Shown: positions 14,691 to 23,271, numbered from the stretch's first letter. The stretch is DNA of 27,325 nucleotides from an uncultured Bacillaceae bacterium (GCA_937995745.1 CALKIU010000138.1:1-27325); one strand, 5' to 3'. A program made the numbers and translations. Notes: generated by a model from the sequence alone, not told the origin.

Positions 14691-16574
14691 CTACTCCATG
14701 ATCTTGCAAATGTCATTGGAAAATTGGACGGGATCTTCAACCGGGAGGCCTTCTATCAAACAAGCCTGGTTGTACAGCAGGTTCGTATAAAGTTTCAGCT
14801 TTTCCTTGTCGTTTTCAAACGCCTTTTTCAAAGACTCGAACACCGGATGACTGGTGTTGATTTCCAGGATTTTTTCCGCCTTGATTTCGACATCCGGCTT
14901 GTTCGGCATGGCGTTTAACACTTTCTCCATTTCGATGGATAATTCTCCTTCGGCGGAGAAGCAAACCGGATGGGTCTTCAGTCTCTTGGACACCCGTACG
15001 TCTTTCACTTTGCCGGACAGAACATTTTTCATAAATTCAAACAGTTCTTTATGCTCTTTTTGCTCCGCTTCCTTTTCCTTCCCGGTTTCCTCGCCGAGAT
15101 CAAGGTCGCCGCTTGAGACGGATTTGAATTCTTTATCCTTATAGGAACGGAGCATTTTGATGGCAAATTCATCGACGGGATCGGTGAAGAACAGAATTTC
15201 GTATCCTTTATCGGCCACCAGCTCTGTTTGCGGGAGTTTTTCGATTTTTTCCACGGTTTCGCCCGTTGCATAATAGATGTATTTCTGGTCGTCCTTCATC
15301 CGGGACACATATTCATCGAGGGTGACCATCTTTTTCTCCGTGGAGGAGTAGAAGAGCACCAAATCTTGAAGAAATTCTTTGTCTTCCCCGAAGTTGTCGT
15401 AAATTCCGTATTTGATCTGGTTGCCGAACGTTTTGAAAAATTTCTCGTATTTGTCCCGCTCGTTTCGGAGCATCTGCAGCAGTTCGTTCTTGATTTTCTT
15501 CTTAATATTTTTCGCAATCAGCTGTACTTGGCGGTCCTGCTGGAGCATTTCCCGCGAAATGTTGAGGGATAAATCTTCCGAGTCGACCAAGCCTTTGACA
15601 AAACTGAAATAATCCGGCAGCAAATCCGGGCATTTGCTCATGACGAGCACGCCGTTGGAATACAATTCCAGCCCTTTTTCATAGTCTTTCGTATAAAAAT
15701 CAAACGGGATGCTCTCCGGAATGTACAGAATGGCGTGATACCTGATTCGCCCGTCGACGCTCGTATGAATATATTTCAACGGTTTATCAAAGCCGAACCG
15801 TTTTTCATGGTAAAAATTTTCATAGTCTTCCGGCTTCAATTCCGATTTATTCTTTTTCCAAATCGGAATCATCGAGTTGATGATTTCTTCTTCTTTGTAC
15901 TCCACATATTCCTTGCTGTCATCATCTTTCGGTTTCGATTTCGTCACATCCATTTTGATCGGATAGCGGATGAAATCGGAGTACTTTTTAATAATGGAAC
16001 GGAGGTGGAATTCTTCCAAATATTTGTCAAAATCTTCGTCCTCGGTATTTTCCTTGATTTTCAAAATCACTTCCGTACCGACGTCTTCTTTTTCCCATGG
16101 CTGGATCGTGTAGCCGTCCGCGCCGGATGATTCCCATTTATAAGCCGTATCGCTGCCCAACGCTTTGCTGATGACAGTCACAACGTCGGCGACCATAAAA
16201 GCGGAATAAAATCCGACTCCGAACTGGCCGATTATTTCATATCCGTCCTTCATGTCATGCACGTTTTTAAAAGCAAGCGAACCGCTTTTGGCAATCGTGC
16301 CCAAGTTCGTTTCCAATTCTTCTTTCGTCATTCCGATGCCGGTGTCTTTGATGGTCAAGGTGCGGTTATCCTTGTCCGGTATGACTTTTATGTAATATTT
16401 GTCCGGTTCGAATTTCAAGGATTCGTCCGTCAAAGCCTTATAATAAATTTTGTCGATCGCATCACTGGCATTGGAAATCAATTCCCGCAAAAACACATCC
16501 CGGTTTGAATAAATGGAGTTAATCATCAATTCCAGCAACCGCTTCGATTCCGCTTGAAACTCTTTTTTCTCCAT
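14691..16574 (-). CDS. htpG: Molecular chaperone HtpG (Hsp90 family)
   Basis: 627 residues, the normal bacterial Hsp90 length. The N-terminal ATPase (GHKL) domain has NSIYSNRDVFLRELISNASD with the ATP/Mg asparagine, DTGIGM, and GQFGVGFYSAFMV. The middle domain carries the conserved SREMLQQDRQ, whose Arg contacts ATP. The C-terminal domain ends after a KKAFENDKEKLKLYTNLLYNQA dimerisation region. The ATG at 16574 is chosen because AGAAGGAG lies nine bases upstream and the protein then begins MEKKEFQAE as in other HtpG proteins; 12 upstream in-frame codons are discarded. The promoter and CIRCE operator upstream indicate HrcA control. Confidence 0.97.
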   Translation of the reverse strand: MEKKEFQAESKRLLELMINSIYSNRDVFLRELISNASDAIDKIYYKALTDESLKFEPDKYYIKVIPDKDNRTLTIKDTGIGMTKEELETNLGTIAKSGSLAFKNVHDMKDGYEIIGQFGVGFYSAFMVADVVTVISKALGSDTAYKWESSGADGYTIQPWEKEDVGTEVILKIKENTEDEDFDKYLEEFHLRSIIKKYSDFIRYPIKMDVTKSKPKDDDSKEYVEYKEEEIINSMIPIWKKNKSELKPEDYENFYHEKRFGFDKPLKYIHTSVDGRIRYHAILYIPESIPFDFYTKDYEKGLELYSNGVLVMSKCPDLLPDYFSFVKGLVDSEDLSLNISREMLQQDRQVQLIAKNIKKKIKNELLQMLRNERDKYEKFFKTFGNQIKYGIYDNFGEDKEFLQDLVLFYSSTEKKMVTLDEYVSRMKDDQKYIYYATGETVEKIEKLPQTELVADKGYEILFFTDPVDEFAIKMLRSYKDKEFKSVSSGDLDLGEETGKEKEAEQKEHKELFEFMKNVLSGKVKDVRVSKRLKTHPVCFSAEGELSIEMEKVLNAMPNKPDVEIKAEKILEINTSHPVFESLKKAFENDKEKLKLYTNLLYNQACLIEGLPVEDPVQFSNDICKIME

Positions 16575-16643
16575 GCCGCTCAACTCCTTCTGACTTTTGC
16601 CACTCAGCATGTTAACTTGTTCACATTTCCACGTTCTTGTTTG

Positions 16644-16670
16644 TTAGCACTCTTCTCAATCGAGTGCTAA
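16644..16670. promoter_or_regulatory. CIRCE operator (HrcA site)
   Basis: TTAGCACTC, nine bases, GAGTGCTAA: an exact match to the CIRCE consensus. It starts about seven bases after the predicted transcription start of htpG, the usual place for HrcA repression of groESL and dnaK operons. Confidence 0.95.
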
Positions 16671-16683
16671 TCATACATAAAAA

Positions 16684-16712
16684 TACATAACACAATACAC
16701 CATCCATGTCAA
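16684..16712 (-). promoter_or_regulatory. SigA promoter of htpG
   Basis: On the minus strand a perfect TTGACA (16712 to 16707), then 17 bases, then TATGTA. Start site near 16677, just ahead of the CIRCE element. A later TATGAT touching the CIRCE is an alternative -10 but lacks a -35. Confidence 0.65.
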
Positions 16713-16749
16713 TGAAGGATGCACGAAGAGCCCGGCTTCAAGGGCCCGG

Positions 16750-17826
16750 TCAAAAGGAGCCCGGTTCGTTCCCCCCGATTCCCCTTTTTGAACGGTTCCA
16801 TTGTTCCGCCGTTGTTTTTCCGGGAAAACATTTTCCCGCCCATGTCCGCAGATTGAAGTTCAGAGAAGTTTTTCTCAACAGAAGGAGATTGAAAAATTGA
16901 ACGGCCGGTCTCCGGGACAAGAAATAAACGATCAACAAGCTCATGACAAACAATATCCAATAGTGGCTTGTTTCAAGCAAATATTGTTTGAACGGATCTT
17001 CGTGGAACCAGCGGACAACCGCCATATGAAGCAAATAAACGACCATCGTTGTCCGGCCGACGGCTGTAAGAACATTTTGTTTTTTCGGAACCAACGTGAA
17101 AAACGTAAAGACGGCCAAAAACTGAATACCGTAGGCGCCCAGCCTCATCAATGCCGCGTATTCCACCATGTCCGTGATTTGTTCATAAGGCCTCTTACCC
17201 AACAGCCAAAATCGATAGTCGAGCGGCATATAACGTGCTATGAGAACAAATCCTGCCACCGCCATGATAATACCGATTACCGGAAAAAGGCCGGTTTTTA
17301 AGCGTTTGAAATGGTGCAACTGCATATGGTAACCGGCCAGGAAAAAGGGAAAGAAGTAAAAGGTGCGGGATAAGCTTAAAAATCCGTCCACTTCGGCATC
17401 ATATCCAATGAACAATGAAATCAGGACGGCGATGATAAGTCCGTATTTCATTTTTCCAAAGAAGTACAGGAGAACATTCCAACAGAAAAGGCTCAACAAA
17501 AACCACAAGGCCCATCTCGGAATGAACAAGCTGTAACTGTCGATGTCTTTAAAAAAGAAATCATAGTATAACGTGTACAATACTTGAAAGATGATATAGG
17601 GGACGAGGAGTCTTTTGACTAGCTTTGTAAAATAGCCTTGTTCATAAACTTTCTTGGCAAAGTAGCCTGAGATCAGAACGAAAGCGGGCACGTGAAAAGT
17701 ATAAATGAATAAATAGACATCTGAAATCAGGTCATTGTTTTTCAAATATCCGCTCATCATATGCCCGAATACCACCAAGATAATTAATATGGCCCTCGCG
17801 TTGTCAAAGTATGCAATTCTCCTCAA
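16750..17826 (-). CDS. Acyltransferase family 3 membrane protein
   Basis: 358 residues with about ten transmembrane helices, the size of a stand-alone acyltransferase-3 protein that O-acetylates or otherwise acylates sugars at the membrane. The N-terminus begins RRIAYFDNARAILIILVVFGH, with the Arg and the family's essential histidine in FGH (about residue 21). FVLISGYF follows in TM2, and FFPFFLAGYHM is the usual second signature. A late TMVVYLLHMAVVRW helix follows the family pattern. No SGNH domain is attached. The start is a TTG (17826) with GGGGGGA nine bases upstream. The C-terminal 45 residues after the last helix are basic and low in hydrophobicity. A promoter TTGCCG-N17-TATATG is visible upstream. 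It resembles the YkrP/OatA-like group of Bacillus; substrate unknown. Confidence 0.85.
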   Translation of the reverse strand: MRRIAYFDNARAILIILVVFGHMMSGYLKNNDLISDVYLFIYTFHVPAFVLISGYFAKKVYEQGYFTKLVKRLLVPYIIFQVLYTLYYDFFFKDIDSYSLFIPRWALWFLLSLFCWNVLLYFFGKMKYGLIIAVLISLFIGYDAEVDGFLSLSRTFYFFPFFLAGYHMQLHHFKRLKTGLFPVIGIIMAVAGFVLIARYMPLDYRFWLLGKRPYEQITDMVEYAALMRLGAYGIQFLAVFTFFTLVPKKQNVLTAVGRTTMVVYLLHMAVVRWFHEDPFKQYLLETSHYWILFVMSLLIVYFLSRRPAVQFFNLLLLRKTSLNFNLRTWAGKCFPGKTTAEQWNRSKRGIGGNEPGSF

Positions 17827-18182
17827 CAGTCAAATCCCCCCGAACCATCCGCAAAATCCATACAAAACAGTTGTTTCTATTAATGAGTAATAGCATATAT
17901 CACGAAAAACTGCTATCGGCAAATGAAAAATGGTTCTTATTCTCGAATTTTCTGGAAAAGCGAGGGAGTTTTAAGTGAAAATTGGCGTACTTAGCAAATG
18001 CCGTCAAAGACGATACACATACAGGGTGAACGCTTGCAAACGGGCGGTCTCAAGTGTTTCCCCTTTAAAAAGAACAAGATGCGCATGCTGAATCGGGGTC
18101 AAAAAAACAGGCCGTGTTTGGAAGAACACGGGCCTGTCCAATTATGGAATGTTATGATAAACGGCGGGTTTTTGCCAATCAA
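17827..18182. other. Intergenic region upstream of the acyltransferase
   Basis: The 356 bases hold a possible SigA promoter for the acyltransferase (TTGCCG, 17 bases, TATATG on the minus strand, roughly plus 17898-17926) and the terminator of the dienoyl-CoA-reductase-like gene at 18101-18137. Nothing else is recognisable. Confidence 0.4.
18101..18137 (-). terminator. Intrinsic terminator of the flavoenzyme gene
   Basis: On the minus strand ACAGGCCCGTGTT pairs with AACACGGCCTGT (one bulged C) around a six-base loop and is followed by seven T. Strong terminator about 45 bases past the stop. Confidence 0.92.
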
Positions 18183-20189
18183 TTATATTCTCCTTGCGGC
18201 ATGATATCCTTCGTGAACCGCTTGAATGATTTTCCGCGGCTCGTTCGTGTCGCCAACAGGGATGATTTCCACACCCGGAAGCGCTTTGCGCAGTTCTTCC
18301 GTGAGGGTTTTCCGCGGCTTTAAGCCGAGGGCGCAGACGACGGCATCTGCTTCCAACGTTTTCTCCTCCCCGTCGATTGTGCCGGTCACCGATTTCGCAG
18401 AGAGAGCCGTAATCTCGAAATTCCCTTTAAACGTTACTTCCAGTTCCGCCAGGCGGGAATTCAGCACCCACCGGCTGTAAATGGGCATATCCGGAGCCGG
18501 TTCGGGAATCACGTCGACCATCGTCACCTTCTTGCCTTTTTCCGCCAGGAACATGGCAACCTCGCATCCGCACAAGCCGGCGCCGCCGACAATAACATGT
18601 TCTCCCTCCGGAATTTTTCCGTCCAACACTTCCAGGGAATCATAAATGCCTTCATCATTCGCTCCCGGCAAATCCGGCCGGTGGCTGGTGGCTCCGGTTG
18701 CGACGATCACCGCGTCAAAACCGCCGGATTTGATCAGCGCAACTGTTGCCTCCGTACCTTTGACAATCTTGGCGCCGCTGTTTTCCACCGCATGAATCAA
18801 ATAATCCTGATAGGCGCGGAAATCGCTCTTAAAATCGGGAAGAGCCACATAATACAGATTTCCGCCCAACCTGTCTTCTTTTTCGAACAGGGTCACATCA
18901 TGCCCTCTTTCTGTCGCCGTAATCACCGCTTGCATGCCTGCCGGACCGGAACCGATGACGGCGACTTTCTTTTTCGCGGTTGCCGGGGTGAGCGTTACCC
19001 AAGATTCGTATTCTTTCCCCGCCCCAGGGTTCACGGAACAGGAGATGCCTTTGCTTTTCATCACTTCGCCCAAGCATTCATTGCAGCGCAGGCAGCGGGC
19101 AATCGTTTCCGGTTTGCCTGCCGCCAGCTTCTTCGGGTAGTCCGGGTCGGCAATAATTTGTCTGCCCAGAGCAACAAAATCGGCATCTCCGCGCTGCAGC
19201 GTTTCCTCCGACATTTCCGGCGTCAAGCTGCCGACGGCGATGACAGGGATGCTGACGTGCTTTTTCACCTCCGCGGCAAGATGCAAAAGCGTCCCTCTCG
19301 GCGTATAGTTCGGCGGCACCCATACAGAGGTAGCCACTCCTTTTGACAAGTCCTCTCCCTTGGCCGATGCTTTGCCTGCCATGACTTCAAAGTACTTTTC
19401 CAAGCGGGAATCCCAAGTGCCGGCGCTTACGTGGATGGCATCAGCACCTGCTTCTTCGGCCCATTTCGCAAATGTGCAAGCCTCTTCAATGGTGAGCCCG
19501 TTCGGCACATATTCCTCTCCGGAAAGACGGTAAATGAGCGGGAAATCCTCTCCGGCATGTTCTTTAATGGAACGAATCGTTTCCAAAGCGAAACGGGCGC
19601 GGTTTTCCAGGCTTCCGCCGTACTCGTCCGTTCTCCGGTTCGTGTAAGGAGACAAAAATTGCAGCGGCATGTATCCGTGCGCCCCGTGCAGTTCGACGGC
19701 GTCATAGCCGCAAGTTCTCGCTCTTTCGGCGGCCAGTCCGTATTTTTTTATCAAATCTTTGATTTCATCAATCGTCATTTCTCTGGGTGTATCGTCGGGC
19801 AATTGATAGGTGCCCACTCCTGAAGGGGAAACCGGTTGTTGCCCTGTGACGTGGTGGCTGGCGAAACAACCGGCATGGGCCAATTGCAGGCAGACTTTTG
19901 CTCCGCCTGAGTGGACGGCATGAGGAATCCGGCTCAAACCGGGCATGAAGGCGTTGGACGAGATTTCGAGTTCTCCGGGAATGCAGTTTCCGAGGGGATC
20001 GGGGCTGACGACTTCCGTAATAATCAAACCGACACCCCCGTTCGCCCGGCGCGCATAGTAATTCACAATCACGTCCGAAACCGTGCCGTCCGCTGCCGCC
20101 AGGTTAGTGCCCATGGCCGGCATAATCAAACGGTTTCTCAATTCCATGTTTCCGATTTTTCCAGGTTGAAGAATTTTTTCGAAGCCCAT
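18183..20189 (-). CDS. 2,4-dienoyl-CoA reductase-like Fe-S flavoenzyme
   Basis: 668 residues, the size of FadH, which uses NADPH to reduce 2,4-dienoyl-CoA during breakdown of unsaturated fatty acids. Order of parts: an FMN-binding TIM barrel (residues 1 to about 340) with NRLIMPAMGTN and the active-site loop HGAHGYMPLQFLSPYTN...DEYGGSLENR; a 4Fe-4S cluster motif CLRCNEC...SC; then a two-dinucleotide-binding half with VAVIGSGPAGMQA and a second GGAGLCGCEVA. The cysteine spacing is C-x2-C-x2-C-x11-C, one residue shorter than the C-x2-C-x3-C of E. coli FadH; trimethylamine dehydrogenase also has C-x2-C-x2-C. The ATG at 20189 is used because AAGGAG lies about 11 bases upstream; the longer open frame would overlap the preceding gene. 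Its exact enoate substrate is uncertain. PucR-type regulator upstream on the same strand. Confidence 0.9.
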   Translation of the reverse strand: MGFEKILQPGKIGNMELRNRLIMPAMGTNLAAADGTVSDVIVNYYARRANGGVGLIITEVVSPDPLGNCIPGELEISSNAFMPGLSRIPHAVHSGGAKVCLQLAHAGCFASHHVTGQQPVSPSGVGTYQLPDDTPREMTIDEIKDLIKKYGLAAERARTCGYDAVELHGAHGYMPLQFLSPYTNRRTDEYGGSLENRARFALETIRSIKEHAGEDFPLIYRLSGEEYVPNGLTIEEACTFAKWAEEAGADAIHVSAGTWDSRLEKYFEVMAGKASAKGEDLSKGVATSVWVPPNYTPRGTLLHLAAEVKKHVSIPVIAVGSLTPEMSEETLQRGDADFVALGRQIIADPDYPKKLAAGKPETIARCLRCNECLGEVMKSKGISCSVNPGAGKEYESWVTLTPATAKKKVAVIGSGPAGMQAVITATERGHDVTLFEKEDRLGGNLYYVALPDFKSDFRAYQDYLIHAVENSGAKIVKGTEATVALIKSGGFDAVIVATGATSHRPDLPGANDEGIYDSLEVLDGKIPEGEHVIVGGAGLCGCEVAMFLAEKGKKVTMVDVIPEPAPDMPIYSRWVLNSRLAELEVTFKGNFEITALSAKSVTGTIDGEEKTLEADAVVCALGLKPRKTLTEELRKALPGVEIIPVGDTNEPRKIIQAVHEGYHAARRI

Positions 20190-20213
20190 CTTCAGATTCA
20201 CTCCTTGCCTGTT

Positions 20214-20235
20214 TTTGAAAATGCTTCCAATTATC
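20214..20235 (-). promoter_or_regulatory. Promoter -10 with overlapping near-consensus cre
   Basis: On the minus strand GATAAT (20235 to 20230) could be the -10 of the flavoenzyme, with a weak -35 (TTGTTT). TTGGAAGCATTTTCAAA (20230 to 20214) follows the cre consensus except that the central CG is CA. It would cover the start site, which suits CcpA repression. Confidence 0.4.
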
Positions 20236-20283
20236 ATGTTAAAAGATTCACAAACAATTTGCTGAAAAAAATTTGACCGTTTT

Positions 20284-20301
20284 TTTGTGCATTTGCACAA
20301 A
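20284..20301. promoter_or_regulatory. Inverted repeat TTTGTGC-N4-GCACAAA, possible operator
   Basis: A perfect 7+7 base inverted repeat between the PucR-type gene and the flavoenzyme. Its centre is near -69.5 from the estimated start site. No T run follows on either strand, so it is not a terminator. It is a likely site for the adjacent PucR-type regulator, but that is inference. Confidence 0.45.
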
Positions 20302-20325
20302 TCAATCGTCTGTAAAAGGCGCTCG

Positions 20326-21981
20326 TCAATCGGACGAAACAACCCCCATATCATAAAGAATGAGTGAAATCTGAAGATGGAGACGGACGGCCGGATGGTC
20401 AAAATCATCTTCCAAAAGTTCCTTGATTTTGTTTAAACGGTAAAGGATCGTATTTCTGTGGAGAAACATCGATTTTGCCGTAGCGGATACACTTTGATTA
20501 TTTAAGAAAAAGTGGCGCAGCGTCTGTACATATTCGGTTCCCTCCGTTTTGTCTGTTTCCACGAGTTTCCATAACGACGGGCTGACAGCGGGATTTTGTC
20601 CGTCCGAACCATTGAGCCGGCTGAGCATGAGAAACACCGCCGTTTCACTGAAAGAATAAAGTCGTTTTTTCAACAAAACTTCGTCGAACATCCCCATTAC
20701 TTTCAGACTGTCAGCCGCCTGGCGACAGCTTGCCGAAACATTGATTAGGGACTGGCACGGTTTTCCTGCATAACAAATGATTTTTTCCCTCTCAAGAAAC
20801 GTTTCTATTCTTTTGTTTGCCCACATTACCAAATCTGATTTTGTGCTGCTTCCCAAAAGAAAATAAGCCAAGTTATTGTGATGGCGGAAAACACATAATG
20901 GGAACCGTTCCCGGAGCAGATGCCGCAGTTTTAAGAATACAGTCTTTAAATCTTCTAAAGTCTTGCTCTCCTGTTGCGCGCAAATGACAAGATAATAATC
21001 GCACAATTTCCATCCGAGTGATTCGGCACGGTTTTGCGCCATTTTCTCGCTTTTCATTGTTCCGGAAAACAAATCGCTGAGAAATTCCCTCTCCATCTGT
21101 CCTTTGACAAGGGAAATTTCATCCATTTCCCTCAGCTTGATTCCGATTAAATCGGCAACCATTTGCAGCACATCAAGGTCCCGTTCGGCTATTGTTTTGT
21201 CTTTTTCCAAGAGGGCAATGTAGCCTTTTGTCTTTCCTTTTACCCGTATTTCCGCCACCGCCCTGCGGATATAAGGGGAAAAAGCCTCGCTGTCCACAAA
21301 CAACGGCCGTTTTGCCGCCTTGAGACGCTTCCAAAAGTGATTGTAATCGGTCAACTTTACGAGATTGGAAGGGCAATAAGTGTGAGAGACAATGGTCTTC
21401 CAAATGGGATCTGTCATGCTTGCGTCTTCGGAATAAGCAAGAACTTTGTAACTTTCATCGGTAATAATCATCGGGTTGCCGAGAATTTTGCGTGCGGCCT
21501 TTTCAATTTCTTTTATATCGGCCCCGTTATTCAACAGTTCTGTTAACCGGAAAAGATCCTTGCTGATGAATTTTTTCGTCTCCCGGTTTTGTCGGCTGAT
21601 TTTTTCCAAAAGAATCAAATACATTTCCTCGGCTTTAAGCTTTGTTTGCATCAGAACGATTGCCCGCGCTTTCAGCCGTGTGTGCAATTCTTGTAATTTT
21701 TTGATTGTTTCCGCTTCCATTTTTTCCGTTGTTAATAAAAAAGTTTCCGGCCATAAGGAGGGCTCCCCGTCCTTCCATGCCTTCAAAAAACGGTCAACGG
21801 GGCCGATTGCGGCATGCCCTCTCAAACACTTTCTCTTTTGGCCCAAACAATCAATTTTATTGGCTGAAAAAAAGTCCAAATATTGGGAAACGGAATGAAT
21901 CGTCAGGAAACGGGCGTCTTGTTCGGCAAACAAGCTGTACTCTTCTGCAAATTGTTCAATCATTTCCTGCACAGTGAACAA
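20326..21981 (-). CDS. PucR-family transcriptional regulator
   Basis: About 551 residues. The C-terminus has the PucR helix-turn-helix: LRHFFLNNQSVSATAKSMF, then LHRNTILYRLNKIKELL and an aliphatic end with conserved LILYDMG. The N-terminal third follows the PucR signalling domain pattern that begins xFTVQEM and includes a repeat of short helices. A central region (about residues 170-280) may be a second ligand domain, and a GGDEF-like region follows. The start is uncertain. A TTG at 21981 has GGAGGG six bases upstream and gives the usual N-terminus, whereas a TTG at 22038 and an ATG at 22017 lack a ribosome binding site. It lies 136 bases upstream of the dienoyl-CoA-reductase-like gene with no terminator between, and 50 bases (to 22038) after the NRDE gene, so it probably regulates its neighbour. 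Confidence 0.85.
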   Translation of the reverse strand: MFTVQEMIEQFAEEYSLFAEQDARFLTIHSVSQYLDFFSANKIDCLGQKRKCLRGHAAIGPVDRFLKAWKDGEPSLWPETFLLTTEKMEAETIKKLQELHTRLKARAIVLMQTKLKAEEMYLILLEKISRQNRETKKFISKDLFRLTELLNNGADIKEIEKAARKILGNPMIITDESYKVLAYSEDASMTDPIWKTIVSHTYCPSNLVKLTDYNHFWKRLKAAKRPLFVDSEAFSPYIRRAVAEIRVKGKTKGYIALLEKDKTIAERDLDVLQMVADLIGIKLREMDEISLVKGQMEREFLSDLFSGTMKSEKMAQNRAESLGWKLCDYYLVICAQQESKTLEDLKTVFLKLRHLLRERFPLCVFRHHNNLAYFLLGSSTKSDLVMWANKRIETFLEREKIICYAGKPCQSLINVSASCRQAADSLKVMGMFDEVLLKKRLYSFSETAVFLMLSRLNGSDGQNPAVSPSLWKLVETDKTEGTEYVQTLRHFFLNNQSVSATAKSMFLHRNTILYRLNKIKELLEDDFDHPAVRLHLQISLILYDMGVVSSD

Positions 21982-22088
21982 AGAAATCCCTCCGGTAAGA
22001 TGATCCCATATTTCCATTTTACATCTTTTTTCAGACAAAAAATTGCAATATTGTGAAAGAAATGGGAATCATTCACCGTGCAGGCACA

Positions 22089-22853
22089 TTATTTTTCGGG
22101 AAGCTCCCATGAAAATTCCCGCATGCGGCCCTTATCTCCCGTAAACGTCCGCTCCTGCATGTAGATTGACTTTTCTGACATCAACAAAACCGTCGAACTC
22201 CTTGTTCCGTATACATCCGTTTTTATAAACAACGGTGAGAGAACCCGCTCCCATTCCAACGGCACGCCTGTTTTCGGCAGAAGATGATCAGGGGCCCGTT
22301 CCTCGTCGCGCAGCAGAGAAAAAAGCGAGTCCACGAAATCATTGTGTTTTTCAGCTACAATTTTGCGCAGTTTTTCCTTTCCCTTTTTCACCTTCGGCCA
22401 TCCGGTGTCCAACAATGCATTGCTCAAACCGTAAATGCCGGGCTCCAGTTTTTGCAGGCGGCGGCTGATATTGGAATAATAATACAAATCGTCCCCGTCT
22501 CCGGCAAGCAAATTATAGCCGGTATACAACTCATCTTTAGCGGCCAGTTTTTTCAAAAAATCTGCCAAGTTCCCTTTATGTTTCAAAGCCCCGACGGGAA
22601 TCTCCCCGCGCGTCCTTTTTCCATCCTTGACTTCTGAAGGATCGCGGTAATTTGTAACCGCCGCAAAACGGCCCGAACGGGTGACACCCATCCACGTACC
22701 CATTTTTTCCAAATCGCGGCCGGCCAGGATATCCGGGTCATCTTCCCAAAAATGGGCCGGAGCCGTCGACCGTTTATAAAATTCATCACGGTTGGCGGCA
22801 ACAATCAATTTGTAATCAGGATGAACTTTGTAGGCTAACAATATGAGACACAT
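22089..22853 (-). CDS. NRDE/TANGO2-family protein
   Basis: 254 residues, the full length of the NRDE (TANGO2) family. It starts with MCLILLAY and contains the family motif VAANRDEFY (about residues 18-26), then LAGRDLEKMGTWMGV and VTNYRDP. The N-terminal Cys2 is the expected Ntn-hydrolase-like nucleophile of this group. Human TANGO2 affects lipid and acyl-CoA metabolism, and bacterial members are uncharacterised hydrolase-like proteins. The ATG has a weak AAAGGCAGG upstream. It is transcribed toward the PucR-type gene and may be in one operon with it. A TATAAT lies just ahead (22885-22880). Link to fatty acid use by context only. Confidence 0.88.
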   Translation of the reverse strand: MCLILLAYKVHPDYKLIVAANRDEFYKRSTAPAHFWEDDPDILAGRDLEKMGTWMGVTRSGRFAAVTNYRDPSEVKDGKRTRGEIPVGALKHKGNLADFLKKLAAKDELYTGYNLLAGDGDDLYYYSNISRRLQKLEPGIYGLSNALLDTGWPKVKKGKEKLRKIVAEKHNDFVDSLFSLLRDEERAPDHLLPKTGVPLEWERVLSPLFIKTDVYGTRSSTVLLMSEKSIYMQERTFTGDKGRMREFSWELPEK

Positions 22854-22879
22854 CCCGAAAACCTGCCTTTTTTCGGAGA

Positions 22880-22885
22880 ATTATA
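22880..22885 (-). promoter_or_regulatory. -10 box of the NRDE gene
   Basis: TATAAT on the minus strand about 27 bases before the ATG. The hexamer 17 bases upstream is TTACGA, a partial -35 match. Confidence 0.45.
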
Positions 22886-23213
22886 CAGCAAACAGTCTCC
22901 TTTCGTAAAATTTCCTGCCCGTATTTCCCGTTAGAAAAACAATATTCTTCGATAGTGGCAAAATGTGAGAATACATGTTTTAAAATGCGTCCGTCAAGAA
23001 CGTAGCGTTGAGCCGATATCGTTGTTTCCGCTGCTACGATGACCGTCCGGGAAAGCCATGCCGTCCTTCACTGCGATGAAAAGTGGTATGTCTTTTCCCC
23101 CGCTAAATTCCATTGACCCGTCGTGTTTTCTTTGAGAAATATCCCCCCAAACCGATTTCAAGGTAAAATAGATTTTGAACAGGCTTGTTCACTTCATCTT
23201 TTTCCGTCTGTTT

Positions 23214-23242
23214 TTGAAACAGAAACTTTTTTGCAGTAAAAT
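23214..23242 (+). promoter_or_regulatory. SigA promoter of the metallophosphoesterase gene
   Basis: TTGAAA (23214-23219), 17 bases, TAAAAT (23237-23242). Both boxes differ from consensus at one position. The start site would be about 20 bases ahead of the GTG. Confidence 0.7.
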
Positions 23243-23271
23243 AAACCCAGTAACGTCGGAGGTGATAAAAC

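Larger units (their letters stand above)
22854..23271. other. Divergent promoter region between NRDE and metallophosphoesterase genes
   Basis: The 418 bases contain the -10 of the NRDE gene (TATAAT, 22885 to 22880, minus) and, near the right end, the metallophosphoesterase promoter. The middle 22,950-23,150 shows no gene, riboswitch or repeat that I can identify. Confidence 0.5.
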
